NCBI GenBank assembly: GCA_965199135.1
Contig: OZ240685.1
Span: 2,232,001-2,296,000 of the forward strand
DNA from: EB88 sp965199135
GTDB lineage: Bacteria > Acidobacteriota > Terriglobia > Terriglobales > Acidobacteriaceae
Direction of reading: 5' to 3'
Length of the DNA stretch: 64,000 nucleotides
Shown in pieces: positions 1-7,530 of this stretch (position 1 is its first letter; the number at the start of each line of letters is the position of its first letter). The translations under genes and the position numbers were made by a program. The notes beneath the pieces are model-generated. The model had not been told where the DNA came from and did no database searches. It worked only from the letters and a program-made list of their open reading frames with translations.

Positions 1-167
1 GCTCGTCCCGTGGGTTCCTGCAGAAAATAGGTGCGCGCGCGAGCGGGTGCGAAAGCGCAATCAGGGACGGCCGTAGGCTCTATGCTACGGAGCTTTCGAG
101 GGCGGGTCAAACCGCGTCACGACGGCTTCCGGGACGCCTCAGGCCTGCTCTTGTCCGGTGAAAACAA

Positions 168-187
168 AGGGCAGCTTTCGCTGCCCT
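168..187 (-). terminator. Rho-independent terminator of the epimerase gene
   Basis: A perfect 8-bp stem (AGGGCAGC / GCTGCCCT) closes a GAAA tetraloop when read on the minus strand and is followed by TTGTTTTC. It lies about 30 bases past the stop of the leftward epimerase-like gene, so it is its natural terminator. The left 160 bases of the window hold no gene that I can support. Confidence 0.75.
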
Positions 188-219
188 CTGTCGCCTGCGA
201 GGTTGCCAGCAGCATGTGC

Positions 220-1494
220 TCACTGCTGGGTAGATTGCTGGCCGGCAGGGCTCCCCGAGGGCGCGGGCGGCGTAAACAGCTGCAGCCTGACCTTCCAGGT
301 CGTGCTCTGGCCGGGCTGAAGCGTGACCATGCCCGTGTCCATCCCCTTCCACTCCTTGCCGAAAGGGTCGCCGAAGTTGTACTGCTCCTCGATCGCGACG
401 AACTGCTTGGCCGGAGGCGCGTAGGCCTGCACGGTTTTGATCTCGGGCGACAGGCCTTCGACCTTCATCCCGTAGTGGGCAGCCGGGTCGGTTAGCTCCA
501 CGTCCACCACACCGTCGGTCCGGGTCAGCGTCGAGAAGTTGTCGTCCAGGAACATCTGGCCGAGCGGCTTGCCGTCCGGGGCGTTGAAGTCATAGGGGGT
601 TCCCGCTACCGGCTTCAGCTCGCCCGTGGGGAAGACGTCGTCGTAGTTGTTTACAACGGCGAGCTTGGAGGCCGGTATATGGAGGCGGGCCTGCGAACGG
701 TCGCCGCTTGGGATGGCAAAGTACGGGTGCCAGCCAATCGCCATCGGCTCCGCCATGCTGCCGACGTTCTTTGCCGTGATTGTCGCGGTGACCGAGTCGC
801 CGGCAAGATCGATCTCAAACGTCAGATCAGTCTTTGAAAGCCAGTGACCGCCGAAATCTCCGGCGTGGAGGATGCCCGTGACCTTCTGGCCGTCGGCCGT
901 GGCGGTCTTCTGGATGTTGTCGATCTTGCTCGCCAGGATCAGACCGTGGATGGAGTGCTTGGGGGCGCCCGGCTTTTTCCCCTGGAAGTCCGCCGGAAGC
1001 ACCAGGGTGTGTCCATGCCAGCTGGTCGTGATCGTCTTCCCATCCGCCGAGAGCTTGCCCAGGATCCGGTTGGGGTAGGGAACCAGGAAGCCGCCGCCGA
1101 ACGACGTGCTGGCCGTGCCGCCAATATCCCCGGGTCCGCCATTGAGCTTGCTCGCTGCCTCTTCCACGCTCGGCGAGGCAAAGAGGTTGACCTCTCCCCG
1201 GCCGGGCAGGTTCGCGGTGATCTGGAAGAGGTTGAAGCCGCGACCCGGGAAGATCGTCGCCGAGATGAACTGGGGCGTGCTCGTATCGGTTGATGCCGGG
1301 CGGTGCAGCGTCACGACATCTTCGCCGCCGACCTGCAGCGACGAGTCGGTGACGAGCGGCTGCGGTGCATTCGATTCACTCGGGTGAACATGCTTGCTGC
1401 AGGCGGCAAGCGGCAGCAGGGCGGCGCTTGAGAGAAGCAGAAGAGCGGCGGGACGCGAAAACAGGCTAGGCAAGATAGGGTTCCCTACGAGCAA
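220..1494 (-). CDS. Aldose 1-epimerase (mutarotase)-like lipoprotein
   Basis: Resembles the galactose mutarotase fold family, which interconverts alpha and beta anomers of free aldoses. The N-terminus is a lipoprotein signal: hydrophobic run, then the lipobox-like LPLAAC, so the protein is probably anchored in the periplasm or outer membrane. Middle and C-terminal family traits include the GWHPYFAIP segment with a conserved His, a TLTRTDG-type strand, and the late VAIEEQYNFGDPFG stretch, where the catalytic Glu lies in the family. The length (about 424 residues) exceeds cytoplasmic GalM because of the leader and a poorly conserved Gln/Ser-rich tail. The start is uncertain: the frame opens with TTG at 1494, while a second TTG at 1473 has a better-placed AGGGA and gives a compact lipoprotein leader. 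It is divergent from the glycosylase gene and has its own terminator. Exact sugar unknown. Confidence 0.78.
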   Translation of the reverse strand: MLVGNPILPSLFSRPAALLLLSSAALLPLAACSKHVHPSESNAPQPLVTDSSLQVGGEDVVTLHRPASTDTSTPQFISATIFPGRGFNLFQITANLPGRGEVNLFASPSVEEAASKLNGGPGDIGGTASTSFGGGFLVPYPNRILGKLSADGKTITTSWHGHTLVLPADFQGKKPGAPKHSIHGLILASKIDNIQKTATADGQKVTGILHAGDFGGHWLSKTDLTFEIDLAGDSVTATITAKNVGSMAEPMAIGWHPYFAIPSGDRSQARLHIPASKLAVVNNYDDVFPTGELKPVAGTPYDFNAPDGKPLGQMFLDDNFSTLTRTDGVVDVELTDPAAHYGMKVEGLSPEIKTVQAYAPPAKQFVAIEEQYNFGDPFGKEWKGMDTGMVTLQPGQSTTWKVRLQLFTPPAPSGSPAGQQSTQQ

Positions 1495-1618
1495 GAATGT
1501 GCTGCAGATCGATCTCTGCGCGGCGTCGCAATTCTACGATGAGCCACGCTGCCTCTGCCACGTCCGGTGCGCTGAAGCGAAGGGGGCGCCATCGGGCTTC
1601 TATGATCGGGAGAGCCCG

Positions 1619-2323
1619 ATGACGCCAGCCCTCCCCCCAACACTCGCAAGCCTCAATGCCCGGGTCGTGAACTGCGAGCGCTGCCCACGCCTGCGCAGCT
1701 ACTGCGAGGGCATTGCGCGAGAGAAGCGCCGGGCCTACCGCGACGAAGTGTACTGGGGCAAGCCGGTGCCGAGTTTCGGCGATCCTGCTGCCCGGGTGCT
1801 GCTCCTGGGGCTGGCTCCGGGTGCCCATGGCTCGAACCGCACCGGCCGGCCCTTCACCGGGGATGGCTCCGGCGCCTTTCTCTACCCGCTCCTGTGGGAG
1901 GCCGGCTTTGCTTCGCAGCCAAATGCCACCTCGCGGGGGGACGGGATGCGCCTGAGCGGCGCTGCCATCACCTCGGTGGTCCGCTGTGCTCCGCCGGACA
2001 ACAGGCCCAGCCTTGCCGAGCTCGCGAACTGCGCGCCCTACCTCGCGGAAGAGCTGGCGCTCCTGCCGGAACTGCGGGTGGTGCTTGCCCTGGGCAAGAT
2101 AGCTTTCGACGGCTACACGGCGTACCTGCAGCGGACCGGCGCGATCCCCCGCCGGGGTGCCTATGTCTTCCGGCATGGCGCAGAGTACGCCCTGCCCGAC
2201 GGGCGCTGGTTGCTCGCAACCTACCATCCCTCGCTCCAGAACACGAACACCGGCCGGCTCACCGCGCCGATGCTCCTGCGCGTGCTGCACCGCGCTCGCG
2301 AGGTGGCTGGTCTCGACGCATGA
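1619..2323 (+). CDS. Family 5 (UdgB-type) uracil-DNA glycosylase
   Basis: Base-excision repair enzyme removing uracil, and in this family often hypoxanthine or xanthine, from DNA. Motif A reads GLAPGAHGSNRTGRPFTGD, the hallmark of family 5, in which the catalytic Asp/Asn of other families is replaced. The second motif is HPSLQNTNTGRLT near the C-terminus. Cysteines in NCERCPRL near residue 18 and two later Cys fit the 4Fe-4S cluster of thermophile-type UDGs. About 234 residues, normal for the family. I chose the ATG at 1619 because the family homology begins right after it and GGGAGAG precedes it; the frame stays open upstream to 1394 without family-like sequence. A second, very different UDG-fold protein (UdgX) lies at 42.6-44.1 kb. 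Confidence 0.9.
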   Translation: MTPALPPTLASLNARVVNCERCPRLRSYCEGIAREKRRAYRDEVYWGKPVPSFGDPAARVLLLGLAPGAHGSNRTGRPFTGDGSGAFLYPLLWEAGFASQPNATSRGDGMRLSGAAITSVVRCAPPDNRPSLAELANCAPYLAEELALLPELRVVLALGKIAFDGYTAYLQRTGAIPRRGAYVFRHGAEYALPDGRWLLATYHPSLQNTNTGRLTAPMLLRVLHRAREVAGLDA

Positions 2324-2449
2324 CTTTGGTCTGGCTGCTCCCCGGATCCGACCTGTTTCAGGAGCATCTGGGCACGAATCAGCAGCATCCATGTCTCGGC
2401 GCGAGGTTGTAGGTAGAAACGCGCGAGAGATGCACTCAGGAGAACTCCG

Positions 2450-2605
2450 ATGCTCGTCGATATTCTGATCGTGATCCTTGTTCTTATGCTGATCGGTTCT
2501 TTGCCGTCCTGGCCTTACAGTCGCAACTGGGGGTACCGCGGTACCGGCGGGATCGGGACGGTGCTTCTGGTCGTCGTGCTGCTCATGCTGCTCCATGTGT
2601 TCTAG
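2450..2605 (+). CDS. DUF3309-family membrane micro-protein
   Basis: A 51-residue protein: a hydrophobic helix (LIVILVLMLIGSLP), a short polar turn containing WPYSRNWGYRGTGGIG, and a second hydrophobic helix ending in HVF. The central tryptophan/tyrosine/glycine turn is the DUF3309 signature; these proteins are abundant in soil bacteria and their function is unknown. An AGGAG sits 7 bases before the ATG. It follows the glycosylase by about 125 bases on the same strand. Confidence 0.8.
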   Translation: MLVDILIVILVLMLIGSLPSWPYSRNWGYRGTGGIGTVLLVVVLLMLLHVF

Positions 2606-2891
2606 GTCTTCTCGGCCTTCCAGGTCTCCCGGGCGAACGGTTCCGACCCGGTAATCTTTCCTGCGATTGCTGCGTCTTCGTCGGCCCGAGCGTCGTCAAA
2701 CTGTTGCCCTCCCCCAGGGTTCTACCAGCCAGTCTTGCCGGGAACGTGTCCATTCCGTGAGTGTGTGACGTTCCCGGTGAGAAGCCAGCATTGATCCCTT
2801 CAATCTCGGTCCCAATTCTCGGTAGTTTGTGGTCGCAGCCACACCTCGAGGCGTAGCCTTCCCTCATCGCCAGAGAGGGAGACGTACGCGC

Positions 2892-3755
2892 ATGAAACGA
2901 AGAGACTTTCTACGGACCGCCGCGACCGGAGTGGGTGCTGCCTTGCTTGGAGCCCCCCTTCCATTTGCCTCGGCTGAACCCGCGACCCCGGCTTTCAAGG
3001 CGCACGACGATGTGGTGCTCGGCCGCACCGGGATCCGCACCAGCCGCCTCGCCATGGGCACCGGCACTATCGGCTACGGTGGCTCCTCCAACCAGACCCG
3101 CCTGGGCGAAGCGCCGTTTACGCGCATGCTCATCGAGGGCTACCACGAGAACGGACTCCGCTTCTACGACACTGCTGACTCCTACGGCAGCCATCCCTAT
3201 GTCGCCGCCGCCCTCAAGGTTGTGCCGCGTGACCGGGTCGTGGTCATGACCAAGACCGACACACGCGACCCCGCAGGAGTAAAGAGCGATCTGGACCGCT
3301 TTCGCAGGGAACTCGGCGTCGACCACATCGACATCGTGCTGATTCACTGCGTCACCGAGGCCGACTGGACCACGCGCTACCGTGGCGCCATGGACGTTCT
3401 CTCCGAGGCCAAGGAGCGCGGCGTCATCCGCGCGCACGGGGTGTCCTGCCACAGCTTCGGCGCACTCAAGGCCGCCGCCGCCTCGCCCTGGGTCGATGTG
3501 GACCTGGTCCGGCTGAACCCGGTGCAGGCGCACATGGATGCTGCCCCGGAGGAGGTCATTGGCGTGATCCGGCAGATGCGCAGTGAAGGCAAGGGCATCG
3601 TCGGGATGAAGATCCTTGGCCAGGGCGCCATGCGCGACAGACCCTCCGAGGCGATCAGGTACGCGCTTGGTTCGGGTGTGCTCGACGCCTTCACGATTGG
3701 CGCGGAGAACCAGGGTGAACAGAACGACCTGGTGCAGCGCATCGCTGCAGCCTGA
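2892..3755 (+). CDS. Tat-exported aldo/keto reductase family protein
   Basis: NAD(P)H-dependent oxidoreductase of the AKR TIM-barrel family. The N-terminus MKRRDFLRTAATGVGAA is a twin-arginine signal, so the folded, perhaps cofactor-loaded enzyme is exported. The barrel starts at LGRTGIRTSRLAMGTGTIG; catalytic-type residues are seen as the Asp/Tyr pair in FYDTADSYG, the Lys in VVVMTKTD and the His in DIVLIHCV. The C-terminal IGAEN segment fits the NADP-binding end. About 287 residues, slightly short for AKRs after removing the leader. The ATG at 2892 was chosen because it begins the RRDFLR signal; the frame is open upstream. Substrate not predictable. It stands alone on its strand, with no clear operon partner. 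Confidence 0.85.
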   Translation: MKRRDFLRTAATGVGAALLGAPLPFASAEPATPAFKAHDDVVLGRTGIRTSRLAMGTGTIGYGGSSNQTRLGEAPFTRMLIEGYHENGLRFYDTADSYGSHPYVAAALKVVPRDRVVVMTKTDTRDPAGVKSDLDRFRRELGVDHIDIVLIHCVTEADWTTRYRGAMDVLSEAKERGVIRAHGVSCHSFGALKAAAASPWVDVDLVRLNPVQAHMDAAPEEVIGVIRQMRSEGKGIVGMKILGQGAMRDRPSEAIRYALGSGVLDAFTIGAENQGEQNDLVQRIAAA

Positions 3756-3871
3756 TCCATTCCGATCACCCTCTATGTAACCGCGATGGTGACAAATTAA
3801 GCACCGCTGCCTCTGAACTCTTCGCCTGCCGGGTTTGAATGCCTGGGTCCCGGCAGGATAGACTGGAGTCA

Positions 3872-4276
3872 ATGAAGGCGAGTGTTCTTGAGGCCGGGTG
3901 GGTAGAGGGTATGCGTGCGATGCTGCATGCCGGGCCCGCAGTGCACTACCGGATGCTCAGCCGCCTGCTCCTGCTGAGTACATCATTTCTGCTTCTCCTC
4001 ATGCCGTGGATGGAGCATCTCTGGAGCTTCGATCGCTTCTGCCATGGCGGCCAGGATCTTGAGTTCGGGTTACTTGTCTCTGTCTCTGTCCTGTGTCTTG
4101 CCCTGCTGCTGCTTGAGCATGGAAGAGACGCCTTCTTTCGCTTGTTTCGCGTCCTGACGAGTTCTTCCGGTGCCGCTCGCCCGAGCGCGCCGCCACTGCT
4201 GCAGTATCGCAGCCGACGCGAGGGTGGCATCTTCCAGTGCATCCCGGCAGCCGCGCTTCTTCCTCTCAGAATCTGA
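3872..4276 (+). CDS. Hypothetical two-helix membrane protein
   Basis: Not recognised. About 134 residues with two hydrophobic segments (LSRLLLLSTSFLLLLMPWMEHLW and LEFGLLVSVSVLCLALLLLEHG), which suggests an inner-membrane protein, then a basic, low-similarity tail. The start at 3872 is placed after GGAGTCA; an upstream ATG at 3839 is also in frame. It precedes the radical SAM gene by about 90 bases and could be co-transcribed. The C-terminal 40 residues look less protein-like, so a frameshift or a spurious extension is possible. Confidence 0.45.
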   Translation: MKASVLEAGWVEGMRAMLHAGPAVHYRMLSRLLLLSTSFLLLLMPWMEHLWSFDRFCHGGQDLEFGLLVSVSVLCLALLLLEHGRDAFFRLFRVLTSSSGAARPSAPPLLQYRSRREGGIFQCIPAAALLPLRI

Positions 4277-4369
4277 TCCCTTCTTCTCGCCACGTATGCA
4301 GACTTTCTTTCTCCTGAACCGCTCCGTTTCTGCGCGGGCCTGCGGCCCTGCACAACCCCGAGGTAGAAG

Positions 4370-5401
4370 ATGAAAACATCTGATGTTCTCCAGGCATGGT
4401 CCTCCATCCTTGCCGGCCGTGCCCCATCCCTGTCGATAGAGATCACCAAGGAGTGCCCGCTCCGCTGCCCCGGCTGCTATGCCTTCGACGCAGCGCACCT
4501 CGGCGGCGACGTGCAGCTGCGCCAGCTCTCCGACTTTCGCGGGGACGAACTCGTCGCCCGTGTACTCGCACTCATTGATGAGTACCGGCCGCTCCATGTT
4601 TCGTTGGTGGGCGGCGATCCGCTGGTTCGCTACCGCGAGCTCGAGCAGCTCCTGCCAGAGATCGAGCGGCGGGGAATCCATACCCAGGTGGTCACCAGCG
4701 CCTTTCGCGTGATCCCGGCGCACTGGCGCGAGTTCGAGAAGGTGACGGTCGTGGTCTCAATCGACGGCCTGGCTCCCGAGCATGACGTGCGCCGCAAACC
4801 GGCTACCTATGAGCGCATCCTCAAGAACATCGAGGACGCGCGCATCACGATCCACTGCACGATCACCTCGCAGATCGCCGAGCGCCCGGGCTATCTCGAA
4901 GAGTTCCTCGCCTTCTGGAGCGGCCGCCCGCAGATCGCGAAGATCTGGTTCAGCCTGTTCACGCCGCAGCTGGGCGCCACCGATCCAGAGATCCTGTCGC
5001 CGGCGCAGCGCAGGGCGGTGATGGCCGAACTCCTCCGGCTGCGTGTCCTGTACCCGGTGCTCGATATGCATGAGAGCGTTATCGGCGAGATGGGAACGCC
5101 TCCCAAGAGCCCCGAGGAGTGCATCTTTGCGCGGACGACCGCGACGGTGTCGGCTGATCTCACGACATCGATCTCTCCCTGCCAGTTCGGCGGAACGCCG
5201 GACTGCGAGCAATGCGGCTGCATCGCGTCGATGGGTCTCGCGGCGGTGGGGCATCATCGGGTCCTCGGCCCGCTGACCGCAGGGCACCTGTTTCTCGCGT
5301 CAGACCGGGTTGGAAAGCGCTGGAAACGGATGCGGCAACGACTGTTGCGCAGTGAGTCAACGAAAACGCAAGCCAGAGTCTCACCATTCAAGATACTGTG
5401 A
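4370..5401 (+). CDS. Radical SAM protein with C-terminal Cys cluster
   Basis: Contains the radical SAM 4Fe-4S motif CPLRCPGC (CX3CX2C) at residues 29-36, followed by LVGGDPL (a GGE-like SAM-binding turn) and a barrel strand VVVSIDGL. The last third carries a second set of cysteines (CIFARTT, then SPCQFGGTPDCEQCGC), like the SPASM/twitch auxiliary-cluster domains of peptide- or carbohydrate-modifying enzymes. About 343 residues. A GAGGTAGAAG sequence precedes the ATG. Its stop overlaps a GTG that could begin the next gene, so the pair with the class II aldolase is very likely one transcript. Substrate unknown; I do not recognise a named subfamily. Confidence 0.8.
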   Translation: MKTSDVLQAWSSILAGRAPSLSIEITKECPLRCPGCYAFDAAHLGGDVQLRQLSDFRGDELVARVLALIDEYRPLHVSLVGGDPLVRYRELEQLLPEIERRGIHTQVVTSAFRVIPAHWREFEKVTVVVSIDGLAPEHDVRRKPATYERILKNIEDARITIHCTITSQIAERPGYLEEFLAFWSGRPQIAKIWFSLFTPQLGATDPEILSPAQRRAVMAELLRLRVLYPVLDMHESVIGEMGTPPKSPEECIFARTTATVSADLTTSISPCQFGGTPDCEQCGCIASMGLAAVGHHRVLGPLTAGHLFLASDRVGKRWKRMRQRLLRSESTKTQARVSPFKIL

Positions 5402-5427
5402 ACCCAGCAGGGCGGCAGGATACGGAT

Positions 5428-6120
5428 ATGGAACGTAGAGCAATCGCGATCGAGGATGGACTAAGGCACCAGGCAGAGCTGGAGTTGCGGCGCGGCCTGG
5501 TACGGTGTGGGCGATGGTTGTCGCGTCTTGGCTTCATGCCGGGAACCTCTGGGAACCTGTCAGTACGCCTCGATGACGACACACTGCTCGCCACACCGAC
5601 AGGCGCGAGCAAGTTTCTTCTTCGCTCGTCAGACATGGTCGTGGTTCGGCTGGATGGAACCCAGCTGGCTGGTGCACGCCGCGTCACCAGCGAGATCGGC
5701 ATGCACCTGGCCATCTATCGACAGAGGCCGGATGTCCAGGCCGTGATTCACTCGCACCCGCCGATCGCGACGGCGTTTGCGTGCTCGGGTCGCGGGCTCG
5801 ATGAATCTCTCTGCCAGGAAGCCATCATGACGCTGGGTTCGGTGCCCCTGGCTTCCTATGCGACGACGGGTACGCACGAGGTGGCTGCGAGCCTCGCGCC
5901 CCACATCGACCGGCATTCGGCGATCCTGATGGCGAACCATGGGGCCGTCGCATATGGCGACAGCCTTCTTGATGCCTTTCAGAAGATGGAGACGGTCGAG
6001 CACCTGGCTCAGGTGCGGCTGGTGGCCGATCAGCTGGGTTCAGTGAGCAGCCTCAAGCAGGAGCAGCTGGAGCAGCTCCGCTGCGCCCGCGCACGCTACG
6101 CCAGCAACGCCATGGCCTGA
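5428..6120 (+). CDS. Class II aldolase/adducin-family protein
   Basis: Zinc-dependent aldolase/epimerase fold, as in L-fuculose-1-phosphate aldolase and ribulose-5-phosphate 4-epimerase. Seen motifs: GFMPGTSGNLSVRL (phosphate/backbone loop), ATPTGASK, HSHPP (two zinc-binding His) and MANHG (third zinc His). The acidic residue between them lies in SEIGMHLAIYRQ. About 230 residues, a normal size. The ATG at 5428 has AGGA 8 bases upstream; a GTG at 5398 overlapping the previous stop is also possible and would give translational coupling. The gene ends just before a strong hairpin. Substrate not assignable; L-fuculose- or methylthioribulose-type aldols are options. Confidence 0.85.
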   Translation: MERRAIAIEDGLRHQAELELRRGLVRCGRWLSRLGFMPGTSGNLSVRLDDDTLLATPTGASKFLLRSSDMVVVRLDGTQLAGARRVTSEIGMHLAIYRQRPDVQAVIHSHPPIATAFACSGRGLDESLCQEAIMTLGSVPLASYATTGTHEVAASLAPHIDRHSAILMANHGAVAYGDSLLDAFQKMETVEHLAQVRLVADQLGSVSSLKQEQLEQLRCARARYASNAMA

Positions 6121-6133
6121 CCTGTCGAGAAAA

Positions 6134-6177
6134 CAGAGGTGCCCTACACCTCGCTCCCGGGATGTGGGGCACCTCTG
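6134..6177. terminator. Bidirectional terminator hairpin
   Basis: A perfect 11-bp inverted repeat (CAGAGGTGCCC / GGGCACCTCTG) extended by further pairs inside, between the stop of the rightward aldolase gene and the stop of the leftward kinase-like gene. AAAA precedes the left arm, which gives a U-tract for leftward transcripts. Confidence 0.65.
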
Positions 6178-6214
6178 CTCGGCCCGCTGTTTCTGCTCTC
6201 CCGCTGGTTCTGCT

Positions 6215-6880
6215 CTAGAGAGACGCAACCTGCGTCGCACCGGAGTGGTGCCGCGGCACCCCCTGTATCTCCCCCGCAGCTTCGAGCGTGGCGCCGATCA
6301 TCGCCGGCACGCCCATGCACGAGTTCATCATCAGGTGGTAGAGGCGATAGTCTTTCCAATCCTGTCCATAGAACCGACGGATATACGCCGCGCGGCGGCG
6401 GTCGGTCGCCTGGAGCTCGGCCTCAGCCTCTTCCGCGCGCTGCGGGAACTCGTTGCGAAACCATGCCTGCTTGCGCGACTCCGCGGCGTGGACAAACAGG
6501 TGGAAGCAGGAAGGCTCTCCGCGCAGCGCAGCAGCCGCACCCCGGCCCACGACCACGCAGCGGCCTTCGTCGAGGCGCTCGCGCAGATACTTGCGCACGA
6601 GCTTGCTCATGCTTTCGCTGTCAAAGACGCGCGCATCGGTCATGATGGCCGGCATCCGGTCGACGCTGGCATGCCAGAAGCTTTTGCCGACACGGTAGTA
6701 CCACGGATCAAAGCGCTCATCGCAGTTGGCGACGCGGTCGGGAGCGACGCCGATCTCCCCGGCGATCTCATCGATCAGACAGCGGTCGATCAGGCGCCAT
6801 CCCAGCTGTTCTGCCAGCACGTAGGCAAACTCGCCCCCGCGGCTCCCATACTCGCGCTCGACTGTGATGATGCGGATCAT
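6215..6880 (-). CDS. Cytidylate kinase-like family protein
   Basis: About 221 residues of the cytidylate-kinase-2 family, P-loop-like kinases of unknown substrate. It starts MIRIITVEREYGSRGGEFA, where EREYGSRGG takes the place of the nucleotide-binding loop in this family. It continues with LIDRCLIDEIA and CVVVGRGAAAALRG, then the lid-like RRRAAYIRRFYGQDW, typical of family members. The core matches canonical CMP kinase only loosely, so phosphorylation of a nucleotide is inferred, not shown. GGGAGA precedes the ATG. It is convergent with the aldolase gene. Confidence 0.8.
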   Translation of the reverse strand: MIRIITVEREYGSRGGEFAYVLAEQLGWRLIDRCLIDEIAGEIGVAPDRVANCDERFDPWYYRVGKSFWHASVDRMPAIMTDARVFDSESMSKLVRKYLRERLDEGRCVVVGRGAAAALRGEPSCFHLFVHAAESRKQAWFRNEFPQRAEEAEAELQATDRRRAAYIRRFYGQDWKDYRLYHLMMNSCMGVPAMIGATLEAAGEIQGVPRHHSGATQVASL

Positions 6881-7179
6881 GGTTGCGTTCTCCCGTCAAG
6901 TTCCCGGATGCGTTCAGAGCGTATCACTGGCTGCTGACACCTTGCATCGGGAATCGCCACAGGACGAAACACCGAAATGTAGCGGGGAAAACGCTGGGTA
7001 GCTGTTAGGCTCAAGCACAGGCGCCTATGGCGTCGGACGTTTGGAGACGTCGCTACCGGAGGTATTGGGGGCGTCGGCTCCCTGCCAGATCCCCCGTGGT
7101 GCCGCGCTTTCCCCAGAGGGCCACTACCGGTGCAGTCCGTCCTTCACGAACGATCAGCCGGAAAGCGAGACCCCTACCT

Positions 7180-7443
7180 ATGCAAAAACCCGCCAAAGTG
7201 CAGGACAAATACTTTCTGAGAGCCGTACACCAGGACATCGATCTCCTCGATCGCAAGCTGGCCCACGCGGAGAAGTTCGACACCTTTGAAACCAAGGAAG
7301 CGCGGGATGCCGCGCTGAGCAAGATTGCTGCCTCGCGCGAGCTGCTCGCCAAGACCGCCCGTCGGCTGGCAAGCGAGGGAATCACCTACCACGAAGCGGA
7401 GCTACCCCGCTCATTCCGCGCGACGGCCGAGAGCCAGTCCTAG
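7180..7443 (+). CDS. Conserved-looking small helical protein, function unknown
   Basis: About 87 residues, mostly charged helix (VHQDIDLLDRKLAHAEKF, then AASRELLAKTARRLASEG). It resembles small acidobacterial hypothetical proteins with coiled-coil potential. I chose ATG 7180 because upstream in-frame sequence is Arg/Pro-rich and non-protein-like. There is no strong Shine-Dalgarno. The stop codon lies inside the first unit of the 12-bp repeat tract that follows. Function not assigned. Confidence 0.6.
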   Translation: MQKPAKVQDKYFLRAVHQDIDLLDRKLAHAEKFDTFETKEARDAALSKIAASRELLAKTARRLASEGITYHEAELPRSFRATAESQS

Positions 7444-7530
7444 AGCCAGCCATAGCTCCAGTTCTGGAGCCGGTTCCAGGGCCAGTTCTGGAGCCACTTC
7501 TGGAGCCGGTTCTGGAGCCGTTCTAGACCC
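7437..7530. repeat. 12-bp imperfect tandem repeat (minisatellite)
   Basis: About eight head-to-tail copies of a 12-base unit with consensus GTTCTGGAGCCG, in register at 7437, 7449, 7461, 7473, 7485, 7497, 7509 and 7521. The inner five copies are nearly identical, the outer ones degenerate. It fills the gap between the convergent small hypothetical gene and rhaB. Confidence 0.85.

Noticed and set aside
7437..7530. CRISPR or phase-variation repeat tract
   Set aside because: The units are 12 bases, contiguous and without spacers; no promoter or gene start lies in them, so no switching role is supported.
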